A DNA stretch of 64,000 bases from NCBI GenBank assembly GCA_008638375.1, contig CM018036.1, positions 6,758,392-6,822,391 of the forward strand. Reading direction: 5' to 3'. Source of the DNA: Nyssa sinensis (taxonomy: Eukaryota; Streptophyta; Magnoliopsida; Cornales; Nyssaceae). A program made the position numbers and the translations under genes. Under the pieces are notes generated by a model that saw only the letters and a program-made list of their open reading frames with translations, ran no database searches and was not told the DNA's origin. Each line of letters opens with the position of its first letter. Position 1 is the stretch's first letter. Positions 63,955-64,000 of this stretch are shown here, piece after piece.

Positions 63955-64000
63955 GTACATTCTGTCTTATTTGTTCAAGCGGGTGATGTTTCATTTGTTA

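Noticed and set aside
1..64000. CRISPR arrays, phage, operons or toxin-antitoxin systems
   Set aside because: No regularly spaced short repeats, no Shine-Dalgarno-led gene strings, and the spliced gene structure is clearly plant nuclear.

Overview
The window is nuclear DNA from a flowering plant. It has an AT-rich background, spliced GT-AG introns, plant LINE reverse transcriptase remnants, hAT- and Mutator-type non-autonomous transposons, and a plant-only gene family. I cannot name the species.

There is one recognisable gene: a callose synthase (1,3-beta-glucan synthase, GT48 family) of the CALS10/GSL8 type, on the + strand. I placed 30 coding exons between the ATG at 1380 and 63954. They give 3,179 nt, or 1,059 codons plus two bases, with no frameshift or stop, and every junction phase agrees. 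The product so far covers the N-terminal Vta1-like region, the FKS1-type domain, the first membrane block of about six hydrophobic segments, and the start of the cytoplasmic loop. The GT48 catalytic domain and the C-terminal membrane block lie beyond the right edge. A TATA-like motif and a 32-codon upstream ORF precede the start codon.

The gene is inflated by transposons: coding sequence is about 5% of the span. Fourteen of the 29 complete introns are 205 bp or shorter, while six (introns 1, 6, 7, 10, 17 and 19) add up to about 46 kb and hold most of the repeats. Layout: 1-1379 upstream region; 1588-7438 intron 1 (hAT element 2112-3283, minus-strand LINE with a nested element, family C element); 7439-10065 exons 2-6; 10066-22696 intron 6 (LINE with nested element, then a nested Mutator/hAT/solo-LTR complex at 13.3-20.2 kb); 22697-27539 exons 7-10 with a LINE in intron 7; 27540-40475 intron 10 (LINEs, hAT element, 1.6 kb Mutator-type element, SINE-bearing tandem duplication); 40476-44169 exons 11-17 with a LINE in intron 12; 44170-50221 intron 17; 50222-63954 exons 18-30 with further LINE tails, SINEs and small elements.

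Several insertions can be read exactly from their target-site duplications. 8-bp: TTTCTTGC, CTTGTTTA, GCTTCACC, GTGTATAT. 9-bp: AAATTATTA, TATTAAGAA. 5-bp: CATAT around a solo LTR. 14-17-bp: around LINE and SINE insertions, including two that copied only a few dozen bases. I saw no second intact protein-coding gene, no structural RNA gene, no CRISPR and no prokaryotic-type defence or mobile system.
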